DNA of 64,000 nucleotides from Haematococcus lacustris. Lineage: Eukaryota; Chlorophyta; Chlorophyceae; Chlamydomonadales; Haematococcaceae. The DNA lies in assembly GCA_030144725.1 (NCBI GenBank), contig JASKMD010000008.1:13534915-13598914 (forward strand), read 5' to 3'. The first letter of the stretch is position 1, and the number at the start of each line of letters is the position of its first letter. The translations under genes and the position numbers were made by a program. Below, piece by piece: positions 34,301 through 43,400 of this stretch. Below the pieces are notes generated by a model. The model did no database searches and was not told the DNA's origin. It saw only the letters and a program-made list of their open reading frames with translations.

Positions 34301-37300
34301 GCCCTAGTAGGGTGGCGCTTGAATTGACGGAGGCACATTCATCACAGGGTGCACACCAGGCAGAGCATGGTGGTCATCGCTAGGCATTGTGTGTAACCAC
34401 CAAGGGCAGCAGAGGTCAGATGTGAGGCGAAACTGCAACTTACATCAGCCTATTTCCGCTTGTGTTTGTGTTGGCACTTATGAAGGAGGTTCACGCAGCG
34501 CAGCTCATGCATGGCTTCGCTTGGCTGCACAGCTCCTTTTACACGACGCAAGCAAGCCTCCCTAGGTCCAGGCAACAACATGGCTTTGACAGCCTGGGGT
34601 GCCTGTCAGCTCCTCACAGGGCCCCTCTTGCTGGGTGGGCAGCTTGGGGCACAGCTGCTGACATGCTCATCGCAACTAGGGCAAGCATCAAGGCAAGGTT
34701 AGCCTGCTGCCAGGCTTGAAGTGTGGCGGGCGGGCTGGGGCTGAGCTTTGTCAGCATCTTGTTTCATGGTTGTTGGTGTGCCACTGTGGTGGAGGGGCCC
34801 AAGCCGGGTACTTCAGGGTGAGCTGACTCATGGTGGCATCCTTGATGCTTGAGGTGTGTCCTAATGGCCTGACTGCAATGCATTGCATGACTCTTGTTAG
34901 TGGTGCAGCCATGTTTTTCAGCTGTGCTTGATGGGACTGCAATACGCCCTGGACAGCTGTGGCGGGTGCCTTGTCCCTCATGGCTGGGAAGGTCTGGGCT
35001 CTCACCGTTGGGTGGCCTGTATGCTGCTAGGCTTTGTGTGCGCCACCCACAGGCATGTGATGCTACCTGTTAAAGTCTCGTGTCTAGCCACTTACCACTT
35101 GTCCCGTGGCAAGCTAGGACAGCTGCATGGTGCATGATCTGGTAGGATGCATTTATCCTCGTCTTCCCTTCTTAATGACACGCTCTCATCAAGTTATAGA
35201 TGGCTGGTGGCTAGGCTAACTCACACTGCTACTCATTGCATGCACGGTTACCACTGTGGCTAATGCACTCAATGCAACTTCAACATGTCACGGTGGACAC
35301 ATCCACAGTCAGTAGACACATTGGTCACGCATCTTGGCAGTGTCTTGCAAGCCTTGCTCGTCCTAGTGCAATCTTGTTGCCATGGTGCTGACATCTTCAG
35401 TAGCTCCTGTTGTGTAGGTTGCGCATGGTGGTCACGTCTTCCTTGCTTGCAGGGTGTGGGACATGGCCACTGGCAGCTGCACACACACCCTTAAGGGGCA
35501 CACATGGCAGGTTACAAGTGTGACACTGAGCCCTGATGGCAAGGTCCTACTCTCAGGGTCTTATGACAAGACCATCAGGTGGGTGTACACGCACCAATGC
35601 ACACCATATGTCCACCCCATTCCCAACCTTTGGCACTGGACCCCACCACCTAGTGTGCTGACCAGCTTACATGACGGCGCTGGCGGTACATGGCAGCCCC
35701 CTCTCGCAGCCCTCCACGCAAGCCCTGGAAGGGTGGCGCTTGAATTGGGTGAGGCACATTCATCACAGGGTGCACACCAGGCAGAGCATGGTGGTCATCG
35801 CTAGGCATTGTGTGTAACCACCAAGGGCAGCAGAGGTCAGATGTGAGGCGAAACTGCAACTTACATCAGCCTATTTCCGCTTGTGTTTGTGTTGGCACTT
35901 ATGAAGGAGGTTCACGCAGCGCAGCTCATGCATGGCTTCGCTAGGCTGCTCAGATCCTTTTACACGCAGCAAGCAAGCCTCCCTAGGTCCAGGCAACAAC
36001 ATGGCTTTGACAGCTTGGGTTGCCTGTCAGCTCCTCACAGGACCCCTCTTACTGGGTAGACAGCTTGAGGCACAACTGCTGAGATGCTCATCACAACTAG
36101 GGCAAACATCACGGCAAGGCTTGCCTGCTGCCGGGCTTGAGGTGTGGCGGGCGGGCTGGGGCGGAGCCTTGTCATCAGCTTGTTTCATGGTTGTTGGTGT
36201 GCCAAAGTGGTGGAGGGGCCCAACTTGGGTACTTCAGGATGGGCTGACTCATGGTGGCATCCTTGATGCTTGAGGTGTGTCCTGATGGCCTGACTGCAAT
36301 GCATTGCATGACTCTTGTTAGTGGCGCAGCCATGTTTTCAGCTGTGCTTGATGGGACTGCAATACGCCCTGGATAGCTGTGGCGGGTGCCATGTCCCTCA
36401 TGGCTGGAAAGGTCTCGGGCTCTCACCGTGGCGTGGCCTAAATGATGCTAGGCTTTGTGTGCGCCAGCCACAGGCATGTGATGCCACCTGTCCAAGTGTC
36501 GTACATGGCCACTTACCGCTTGCCCTGTGGCAAGCAACAACAGCTCCACGGTGCATGATCTGACATGCAAGCAGTAGGATGCATTTATCCTCGTCTTCCC
36601 TTCTTGATGACACGCTCTTAGCAAGTTATAGATGGCTGGCGGCTAGGCTGACTCACACTGCTACTCATTGCATGCACGGTTACCGCTGTGGCTAATGCAC
36701 TCAATGCAACTTCAACATGTCATGGTGGACACATCCACAGCCAATGGACACATTGGTCACGCATCTTGACAGTGTCTTGCAAGCCTTGCTCGTCCTAGTG
36801 CAATCTTGTTGCCTTTGTGCTGACATCTTTAGTAGCTCCTGTTGTGTAAGCTGCGCATGGTGGTCACGTGTTGCTTGCTTGCAGGGTGTGGGACATGGCC
36901 GCTGGCAGCTGCATACACACCCTAGAGGGGCACACATCTTGGGTTACGAGTGTGACACTGAGCCCTGATGGCAAGGTCCTCGCGTCAGGGTCTAGAGACA
37001 AGACCATCAGGTGGGTGTACACGCACCAATGCACACCCATACGTCCACCCCATTCCCAACCTTTGGCACTGGACCCCACCACCTAGTGTGCTGACCAGCT
37101 TACATGACGGCGCTGGCGGTACATGGCAGCCCCCTCTCGCAGCCCTCCACGCAAGCCCTGGAAGGGTGGCGCTTGAATTGGGTGAGGCACATTCATCACA
37201 GGGTGCACACCAGGCAGAGCATGGTGGTCATCGCTAGGCATTGTGTGTAACCACCAAGGGCAGCAGAGGTCAGATGTGAGGCGAAACTGCAACTTACATC

Positions 37301-39887
37301 AGCCCATTTCCGCTTGTGTTTGTGTTGGCTATGTGGGAAGGGGTGCAATGTGACCTTCAGACCTACAGCAAGCAAGGGGCGTGCTTGCATATACTCACCC
37401 ATGGCTCTGAAGTCCTAGTTGCCGAAGCCACGCTTTACTTACCACACAGTAGCTCATCCCTGGCTACGCATGCCGTGCACCACCTGCCATATGTCAGTTG
37501 CTTGATCTGTGTATGAGGGATGTGAGATGAAGCAAGGTATGGGTGGGGAGGGGAGAGGAGGAGAGGGTGCTGCTCCCAGTTGCCACTCCTAGCTGCCGCT
37601 TCAAGTGCTCATGGTTGCTCTCCTTAACTGCCTACTGGCCCATGGCTGCTGCTCCTTGCTGTTATTGGGTATGGAGGTAGGGAAAGTAAGCGAGGCGGTA
37701 AGGAGAGGGAAGGGAAAGTGCTCCCTTCCCTTCCAGTGCTCCCTTTCCTGCCTGTCGGCCCCTGGCTGTTGCTCCTTGCTGTTGCTGGGTGGTGGGGTAG
37801 GGAAGTAAGCGAGGTGGTAAGGAAAGGGAAGGGAAGGAAAGAGAGTATGACCATCAGACCTGCAACAATGATGGGGCGCGGCAACGGTTGGGTTGGGTTG
37901 GGTGAAACACACAGGTAGGGGGCTAGCCACTCACCGTTTTCTCCGTGCTGCTCCATGCCGCGCACTATTGGCTCCTTGCTGGGTCCTTATTTGCTTAAAC
38001 CTTGATCTTACCTTATGGAAGGGGGAGGGTGCATGCGATGGGGAGGGTAGGGGGTATGGAGGAGAAGACAAATGGTAGCGGCAGCGGTAGCAGCGGCGGC
38101 AACAGCAGTGGTGTGTGGGCATGGCATGACCGGAGTGGGTTGAAGGTTAGTGTAGGGGACGGGATGGGACGGGATGGGACGGGACGGGACGGGCAGCAAC
38201 AGCAACGGCGGTGGACTGATGCATGATCAATACATGTGCATGCACCTTGGCTCCCTGTTGCTTGCGTCCTCCAGCCCCACTATGGCTGCTGACGCTACAT
38301 TTCGCCTACCACACAACAGCTGTCTCCTGGCTGTTAAAGCCAAGCACCACTTGCCTCATGGCAGCTGGATCCTGGCTGTTTGTGCACACCCTCCACACCT
38401 GCCACATGGCTCGAGTCACGCGCCGTGCTGCACCTGCAAGCAATCAACATGGCATGGACCATGCATGACGAAGAGAGGATACATTAGTGGGCGAGAGGCC
38501 TGCTTTAGGCTGTTTGCATGGCTGCAGTTGCCTATGCTAGCTTCACTCCTATACCTGCTTGGCAGCGTCTCAATGGTTGGGTGTGTTGCAGTGGGATGGG
38601 TAGGGTGTGCTGGGAAGGAGGTGGGAGAAGGAGGAGGCTGCTCCTGGTGGTGGTGGCTTTGCCTCTTGGCTACGATTGCTGGCTGCCACTCAGGGCTGTA
38701 GCTGCTAGCTACGCCTGCTCGCTGCGCCTCTTGACTGCTCGCCGTGGGTGCCTGCTGGCTCTTGGCTTCCGCTGTAAGCGTCTCCTTGATGCTGCTCCTG
38801 CTCATGGCTGGTGCTCTAGGCAGCTACTCATGGCTGCTGCCCTTAACTGCTACTGTGGGGAGGGGGGCTGCTGTTGTGCACACCTCAAGCATCAAGGATG
38901 CCACCATGGGTCAGCCCATCCTGAAGTATCCTGCTTGGGCCCCTCCACCACTTTGGCTCACCAACAACAATAAAACCAGATGCAGACCAGGCTCTGCCCC
39001 AGCCCACCCGCCACACCTCAAGACAGGCAGCAGGCAAGCCTTGCCGTGATGCTTGCCCTAGTTGTGGTGAGCATCTCAGCAGCTGTGCCCCAAGCTGCCC
39101 ACCCAGTAAGAGGGGTCCTGTGAGGAGCTGACAGGCAACCCAATGCTGTCACAGCCATGTTGTCGCCCTGGCCCAGGGAGGCTTGCCCGTCTCTTCCCTA
39201 CACTACATCTTGGATAGGCGAGATGACGTTCTATATGTCCTCTGGGTCGTTTCATTGTGCATGAGGACATGGTGCATCATCAAAGCCACCTAGAGCTTAC
39301 CTCATTGCCCTCAATACATGTATGATCATACCATCATCAAATCGCTAGTGCGAGGGTCATGGTCATTGAGTATCGCACACACTGTTGGAGCACACTTGAT
39401 GGACGCTTGTCGATGCAGGGTGTGGGACCTAGTCAAGGGCATCTGCAAGTGTATATTGGAAAGCCATGATGCAACAGTTCGGAATTTGACCTTCAGCACG
39501 GATCGTCGGGTCCTTACAACCTGGCATAGTGACTCTATCAGGTGTGTTCTATGTGCTAGCCAGCACCACAGCATAGCACACACTGACTAACAATCCGACA
39601 TAGCATTGAACCTTGTCTCTGCGACTGTTTACCATCAGTGCTTCTCATTGTGCAGGGTGTGGCCGCTGGATGATGAGGTGCCCTTCCAGGCTCTGCCACC
39701 GTCTGCAGTTGTACAATGTAAGGATGGGGCGATGGTGGAGGTGATGAGGAGCAGTAACCTTGGGCTGTTACGATCGATGGTGCTCCCTCAACCGTGTGAA
39801 CTCCACACGTTGTGTACAACCAGCAACAGGTTGGCAGTGTTTGCTGCTGGCAAATTGTTGGTGTACCAGCTAAACTTTGCAGTGTGA
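15025..39887 (+). CDS. gene B: myristoylation signal - MLKL/HeLo-like bundle - EF-hand - NACHT - WD40 receptor
   Basis: Twenty-seven exons can be joined with compatible phases into 4974 nt (1657 residues plus stop). Exons: 15025-15537, 15663-15944, 16032-16366, 16846-16981, 17070-17177, 17299-17379, 17451-17702, 17844-18013, 18104-18250, 18533-18774, 18900-19144, 19251-19629, 19738-19867, 20728-20940, eleven 126-bp WD40 exons between 22767 and 37010, 39419-39541 and 39656-39887. The start is MGCGAS, a typical N-myristoylation plus palmitoylation sequence, pointing to a membrane. Family knowledge: STAND NTPases sense a ligand through WD40 repeats, oligomerise through NACHT and act through the N-terminal domain; the bundle here suggests regulated cell death or membrane damage. 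That role is inference. The exon 6/7 junction uses a GC donor (17380) and a weak acceptor and is the least certain. A 1657-codon uninterrupted frame argues that the gene is intact. Confidence 0.8.
16643..16745 (+). repeat. partial copy of dispersed repeat R1 in intron 3 of gene B
   Basis: GTCTGTGTGGAG, GCGCCTACCGCCTACACTATTG, TGACAGGGCTAT and AGAGTTGGCATGACAAACATG line up with 55835-55930 and with the minus strand of 48070-48180. It lies between exons 3 and 4 of gene B. Confidence 0.6.
16846..17379 (+). other. gene B exons 4-6: EF-hand calcium-binding linker
   Basis: Joining exon 4 (ends ..DMDKDGFV, donor GTAAGT at 16982) to exon 5 (begins TRSELLRL at 17070) creates [12 protein letters not shown], residues 415-426. 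This has the 12-residue EF-hand loop pattern: Asp at 1, 3 and 5, Gly at 6, Val at 8, Thr at 9 and Glu at 12. The flanking helices ([12 protein letters not shown] before, LLRLQQLG after) have suitable hydrophobic spacing. A single EF-hand is visible. Exons 5 and 6 add a short helical stretch leading to the NACHT domain. Calcium control of the receptor is inference. Confidence 0.65.
17451..19867 (+). other. gene B exons 7-13: NACHT NTPase and following helical domains
   Basis: Walker A is ADAGMGKS (residues 540-547). Walker B is [13 protein letters not shown] (residues 647-659), with paired acidic residues as in NACHT proteins. [10 protein letters not shown] (683-692) is the sensor motif (usually TSRP). 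Downstream are the usual winged-helix/superhelix signatures of NACHT-WD40 proteins: [55 protein letters not shown] and [12 protein letters not shown]. Introns are short (about 70-310 bp) except the last (19868-20727). Phases match at every junction. A CTG-rich intron at 18014-18103 reads open, but splicing it out gives a better fit (TFT-SFLLEPL). Confidence 0.85.
20728..20940 (+). other. gene B exon 14: linker and first WD40 repeat
   Basis: A 213-bp exon, phase 2 at both ends. The first half ([20 protein letters not shown]) resembles the linker before WD40 repeats in this family. The second half is a diverged WD40 repeat with [22 protein letters not shown] and a terminal Arg split by the intron. 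It differs more from the array repeats than they do from one another, so it is likely an old, fixed blade. The donor is AAG|GTGGGC at 20941. Confidence 0.8.
21622..21773. mobile_element. 152-bp MITE inserted in an array intron
   Basis: AT-rich insert absent from the other units. Ends are inverted repeats: CACTCCTAGAACTTAAT on the left and the complement of CACTCCTACAACTTAAT on the right (one mismatch in 17). The surrounding unit sequence suggests a 2-bp TG duplication (21620-21621 and 21774-21775). No coding content. Confidence 0.65.
24325..24440. repeat. minisatellite with a duplicated exon 3' end and second splice donor
   Basis: After the donor of exon 24199-24324 come four imperfect copies of TATCGCATCCGTAC (about 24352-24405). 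Then AAGACAAGACCATCAG|GTGGGTGTAC appears again, so the last 16 or so bases of the exon and its donor at 24431 are present twice. Other units have this junction once. Confidence 0.7.
25006..25810 (+). mobile_element. 5'-truncated non-LTR retrotransposon with restriction-like endonuclease end
   Basis: About 805 bp inserted in the array intron between exons 24199 and 26549. Possible target duplication: 14 bp at 24992-25005 and 25811-25824, with two mismatches. The open frame (to stop at 25696) has a zinc knuckle [17 protein letters not shown], exactly C-x2-C-x7-H-x4-C. It then has RPDILMVMP and [11 protein letters not shown], the PD..E pattern of a restriction-like endonuclease, with a Lys in LDKALNQH. 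This order is that of the C terminus of R2-like or Dualen/RandI-type elements. The reverse transcriptase is lost through 5' truncation. The 3' end is TTAATGCACGCC, a short hairpin and a TTC repeat (about 25788-25808). Confidence 0.8.
37329..38879. repeat. low-complexity and dispersed repeat R2 inside the last large intron of gene B
   Basis: The array breaks off at 37328 and unrelated sequence follows. It contains a two-copy tandem repeat of about 120 bp (37630-37840, GCTGCTCCTTGCTGTT..GGAAGTAAGCGAGG), three versions of TGACC-T-AGACCTGCA (37349, 37849 and, outside, 51778), a GGGACGGGAT run (38156-38200) and CTGC-rich stretches. A segment at 38390-38455 with CACCTGCAAGCAATCAA recurs at 51950-52016. 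No gene recognised. Confidence 0.55.
38880..39188 (-). repeat. inverted fragment of the WD40 unit (gene B)
   Basis: Reverse complement of unit intron sequence, e.g. CACCTCAAGCATCAAGGATG and GTGAGGAGCTGACAGGCAACC. It lies at the same place, just before the terminal exons, as the inverted piece in gene A (2878-3336), and the two overlap in content. Confidence 0.75.
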
Positions 39888-40170
39888 AGGTGAAGCAGTG
39901 GCTTCAGGGGCAAGGCGTGGGTGTTGCGCATAGCAGGACAAGAGCAAGTGCACTGACGCAAGGCAACAGTTGCCGTCAGCCATCAGCCTGGGATGTTATC
40001 AACCGCTGTGTTTAATATTACACAGCCCAATGTAGAGCAGGGAGCACGACAACGTCCTCAATGACAAGTGCATGGCCGTGATTCAACTTGGCAGGCTTGT
40101 GTTAAAATCTGAGGCGGTGGCTGTGGTTGCAGACCTTGCATGTGTGGTCCAGACATGGCATGCTGCAGGG
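39189..40170. repeat. segmental duplication, copy 2 (terminal exons and 3' flank of gene B)
   Basis: Counterpart of 3337-4280. Both terminal exons keep their exact lengths (123 and 232 bp), and the 3' flank stays alignable up to the TGGCTGTGGTTGCAGACCTT block at 40118. Confidence 0.8.
39419..39887 (+). other. gene B terminal exons: last WD40 repeat and C-terminal blade
   Basis: Exon 39419-39541 encodes a repeat starting [12 protein letters not shown] with a changed end (TWHSDSI). Exon 39656-39887 begins VWPLDDE and runs to YQLNFAV-stop; [21 protein letters not shown] looks like strands b-d of one more, degenerate blade. With exon 14 and eleven array repeats this gives 13 clear repeats plus one degenerate, enough for two seven-bladed propellers (inference). 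Both exons are conserved in gene A. Confidence 0.75.
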
Positions 40171-41529
40171 TGTGGGGCTTTAGCACCTGGGTGCAGCGCA
40201 AGCGGCAGGAGGTGTCTGACCAATGCCAGTGCAGGCACTGCTGCTAGGGGCCTGCTCACCCAACAATGCAAAGCCAAACTCCAGTGTCAGGTTACTACAC
40301 GCACAGTTGGTGCAATAGTCGAGGTTGTAGGGCTGTGGTATCGTTGCCACACGACAGTTCCCACCTCCTAGCTTGAGAGACCATGAGTGCAAACTGCGGA
40401 CGGGACATTGCATACACCCGCCCTAGTGTGCCTTAGTGAGCCCTAGTGTGTGTTGGGTCTAAGCAGAGTTTGAGTTAAGCAGAGTGATGCTGGGTGTGGG
40501 GGAGCAGGGCGCTTGCAGCAGAGCGGGGCTGCTTCCATTGCTATGTTGCCTGTGGGGTGGTACTGCTTCATGGTGTGCCAGGCTGGCTGGCTGGTTGCTT
40601 ACCCGCAAGGCAGTGCGGCTGGTGGTGCGGCTAGCAATACCTGGCTGTTTGCTGCCGAACTGCCCAAGGATCTGGTGTGCAGCGGTGCTGGCGGCAAGCA
40701 AGGCGACCTTGGCGAAACCATTGCAGCGGCGTGGGCCACTGTACAAGCTGTGCAAAGGGAGGTGAGTAGGAGCAAGGTCAGGTCAGCAACAGGGGCAGCC
40801 GCGGTGGCGGGCGGGGTGTGTGGGAGGAGCCAGGGCTGCGGGTGGAAGGGTTGACTGCGACGAGGATCGGGGCAAGGATGTAGTTACGGGTTGAGATGAT
40901 GAGCTGGGGGTAGCAGTGTGGATTGTGCAGTGTGGCTGTGTGTGGGTCTGAGGGTGTGGGTGTGGGTGTGCTGGGGGTATAGAGGGTATGAGAGTGGGTA
41001 CGAGGGGTGGGGTGGGCCTGGGATGGGTAGTCATCCGTGCCATGTAGTCCGCCGTCCAAAGGGCAGTGCTTACGCGGCGGGGCAGGCATGTGAAGGTGTG
41101 GCACAGTTAGGACACAAGCAACAGCGCCAGCCTAGGTGGAGCAGCAGCAGCAGCCCAGCAGCAGCAACAGCTTAGGCGGGAGGCCTGGCAGTGCGGTGCT
41201 CAACATGCTGCTCCAAGGCCTGGCAGTGCGGTGCTCGGCATGCTGCTTCAAGGCAGGTGCAGATGCCTGCTCTAATGCATGGCCTTCCCATCTGTTCATC
41301 ACGTCCATGGTGCAAGGCACGCTGCACGCCTATTCCTGAGCCAGCTGCCCTTACAGTGCTGCTGGCTGCTGGCACAGCGCAGCGCCTCCCAGGGGGTCAG
41401 GAACCCAGGCAGCTCACACCCAAGTACCCAACACCACATCTGCAGGCGCAGCAGCCCAGCATGATGGTCTGGGGTGGCGCCCATGCTCAAGGTGCTGATC
41501 ACCGCCAGTAGTGCCACTGAGTGATCTCA
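40171..41529. other. region unique to the gene B flank; one exon-like piece
   Basis: About 40600-40759 (+) reads NTWLFAAELPKDLVCSGAGG and GDLGETIAAAWATVQAVQRE and ends at a good donor (GAG|GTGAGTA, 40760). No partner exon or family was recognised, so it may be a gene remnant. A G/T-rich stretch lies at 40918-41035. The rest shows nothing I can name. Confidence 0.35.
41181..41254. repeat. two-copy minisatellite, about 37 bp
   Basis: AGGCCTGGCAGTGCGGTGCTC followed by a CATGCTGCT-CAAGGC end occurs twice in a row with few changes. Confidence 0.7.
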
Positions 41530-43400
41530 TCTAGCCAGCTGCATGCAGCCACTGCTGCCCGTGCCGCTGGCTAGCATCTTCGGGTTCAGAGAAGGTTAGG
41601 TACAGACTGGGTCCATGGGGCAGCATGCAGTGACAGCAGGAGTGGAGTTAAGGGTAGCAGACCATGCCTCAAGGGTATTCATGTCCGATGTCAATCTCCA
41701 AGTAACACATCGAGGCTCTTGCACACGGGCAGCAGCCATTGCTGCCCCTGGTGGCCATTGCAAGAATCTAGCGAGCTGTGAGGGTTGTCGATGTTTGAAT
41801 GGGTCAGGTAGGTCAGATAGGTCAGGCACGAGCTCAGTCCAGCTAACACTGGCTGCTCATTTAGCAACAAGGCATGGCTGCATGTGGAGCAGCTGGCAAC
41901 TACGACACAGCACGCTGGCCATGGGTACCAACAATGATGTGAACACCAATGCAAGTGAGTGAGAGCTACGGCTACCTAGGCTGCTATAGGCTGCTTGGTT
42001 GCTAGACAGCAGGCAGCTAGGTGAATCATTTCTTTGGCACAAGCTAGTGCCAAGCACCCCCTTCCCTACCTCCCCTACCTGCCTGTGCCCCTCACGGCCC
42101 TGCCCTGCTTCCCCAACACTGATGCACATGCAGAGCGCATTGTCAAGGGTGATTGGGTGATAGGGTGCGGCAACCTCAATCCACACCTTAGTGTCCTTGA
42201 GGCTGTGAGTGCCTATCCCCTGTCCTGGTGCTTGACCCCTGAGGAGCGGCACAACAGCTTGGCATGATACACATAGCACACTTCATTGTGCCACGGGCTC
42301 CTGCTGCCGCTGCTGTGCTCTGATGCTCCATCTGGCAGCCACTTTGTAGCCCAGGCCTGCAAGTGCTGGCTGCATGCTTGCTGCTACAAGGCAAGGGTTC
42401 GCCTTGTCTGCTGGGGGTTCCACTCTCTAGGCCTGGTGGCCGTATTCTTACAGGGCTGGGACTTGTTCACAAATGAGCTGATCCGGCTGGCGCACATACA
42501 CTCCTACACAACGTCCCAGGTGACCAGGGTGATGACATCATGCCTCTGTGTGGCCACCAGGGAGGTGCCAGCTGAGCTGGCTGCTGCCAAATGGTTGAGG
42601 TGGGGCTGGATGTCGGCTGACCACAACTGCGTGTTGTGGCATTGTACATGCCTCTGTCGTGCCGCAGATGGCTCTTGCTTAGCTCCCATCTGGCCAGGTC
42701 CCCTGTCACCAGTAAGCCTTCCTCAACCCACACCCCTGGGGGGCGTTCACCGCCTGGGTCCTGCCCCAAGTCCACCCCACCCGGTCAATCACAAGGTTAC
42801 GCTTGTCAGCTTTGCCCATGCGGGGCAGAGCTGGGGGGCCTGCTCCTTATGTTGCTGTTGTGAAGCCTCCGCCGCTGGAGGGGCCAGCTACTGCTCGTGC
42901 CGCTGGCCTCCTGCTGTTGGAGGGGCCTGGGCCTACTGCTGGCTCCGGCTGCTGTACCAGCACCTGCAGCGGGGGGGCGTAGTGCGCACTAACATGCTCA
43001 CCAACCATCTCCGAATGTAGCTCAAGCACCTCTACTCGGGTGTTGAGCCTGCAGGAGCGACTCCCCAACCCTGCCAAGGGTATGAGGGTGAAGGGTGGGG
43101 CAGGTGACGGGGCGGGGCCCAGGCAGGCAGGCAGGAGCAGCCTCTTGCCAGGGTTGAGCAGAGCAGTGTCAATGCTGGTGAAACAAGCCTTGGGTGGGAA
43201 CCTTGCTTGAGAGGGGTGCCCTCCTTGTGCGCCACTCCTCTTGCTCCTGGTGCTGTGAGGAGGCGGTAGGGGTAGCTTATGGTTGTGCTAGATGACGTAT
43301 CAAGCAGGTTCTGAGTTTGGAACTAGTCAACCAAGGAGCTTACGTAGGGTCGCTCCCACCGTTACCCTCAGCAGCAGCATCCAAGCTCCACTCAAAGGAC
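41530..43400. repeat. segmental duplication, copy 2 (distal flank of gene B)
   Basis: Counterpart of 7617-10340. Extra sequence in this copy includes 41600-41640, while the 9-kb direct repeats and the 9500-10240 stretch of copy 1 are missing. One frame through 42286-43020 stays open here but not in copy 1, and its pieces (e.g. GWDLFTNELIRLAHIHSYTT) may be remnants of a transposon protein; this is a guess. Confidence 0.75.

Larger units (their letters stand above)
21291..37328 (+). repeat. tandem array of ~1432-bp units, each carrying one WD40 exon
   Basis: Full exons (126 bp each): 22767-22892, 24199-24324, 26549-26674, 27981-28106, 28799-28924, 29981-30106, 31413-31538, 32601-32726, 34032-34157, 35453-35578 and 36885-37010. 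An exon 3' remnant at about 21291-21306 opens the array and a truncated unit (37011-37328) closes it. Start-to-start spacing is 1432 bp for 26549-27981, 29981-31413 and 35453-36885, with 1431, 1421 and 1432 elsewhere. Units 28799-29981 (1182) and 31413-32601 (1188) share one internal deletion, and 27981-28799 (818) has a larger one. Every exon has (C)TTGCTTGCAG before it and, apart from three donor variants, ATCAG|GTGGGTGT after it. Introns and exons are almost equally conserved between units, as expected for unequal crossover or gene conversion. Confidence 0.9.

Noticed and set aside
22132..36613. Repeated open frames of 60-140 codons in the unit introns on both strands (e.g. starting [15 protein letters not shown])
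   Set aside because: They change frame and gain stops from unit to unit and are not favoured over non-coding change; they reflect the tandem DNA repeat.
21291..37328. CRISPR-like or ordinary satellite array
   Set aside because: Units are about 1.4 kb and each contains one spliced WD40 exon in the same frame; there are no short repeats with unique spacers.
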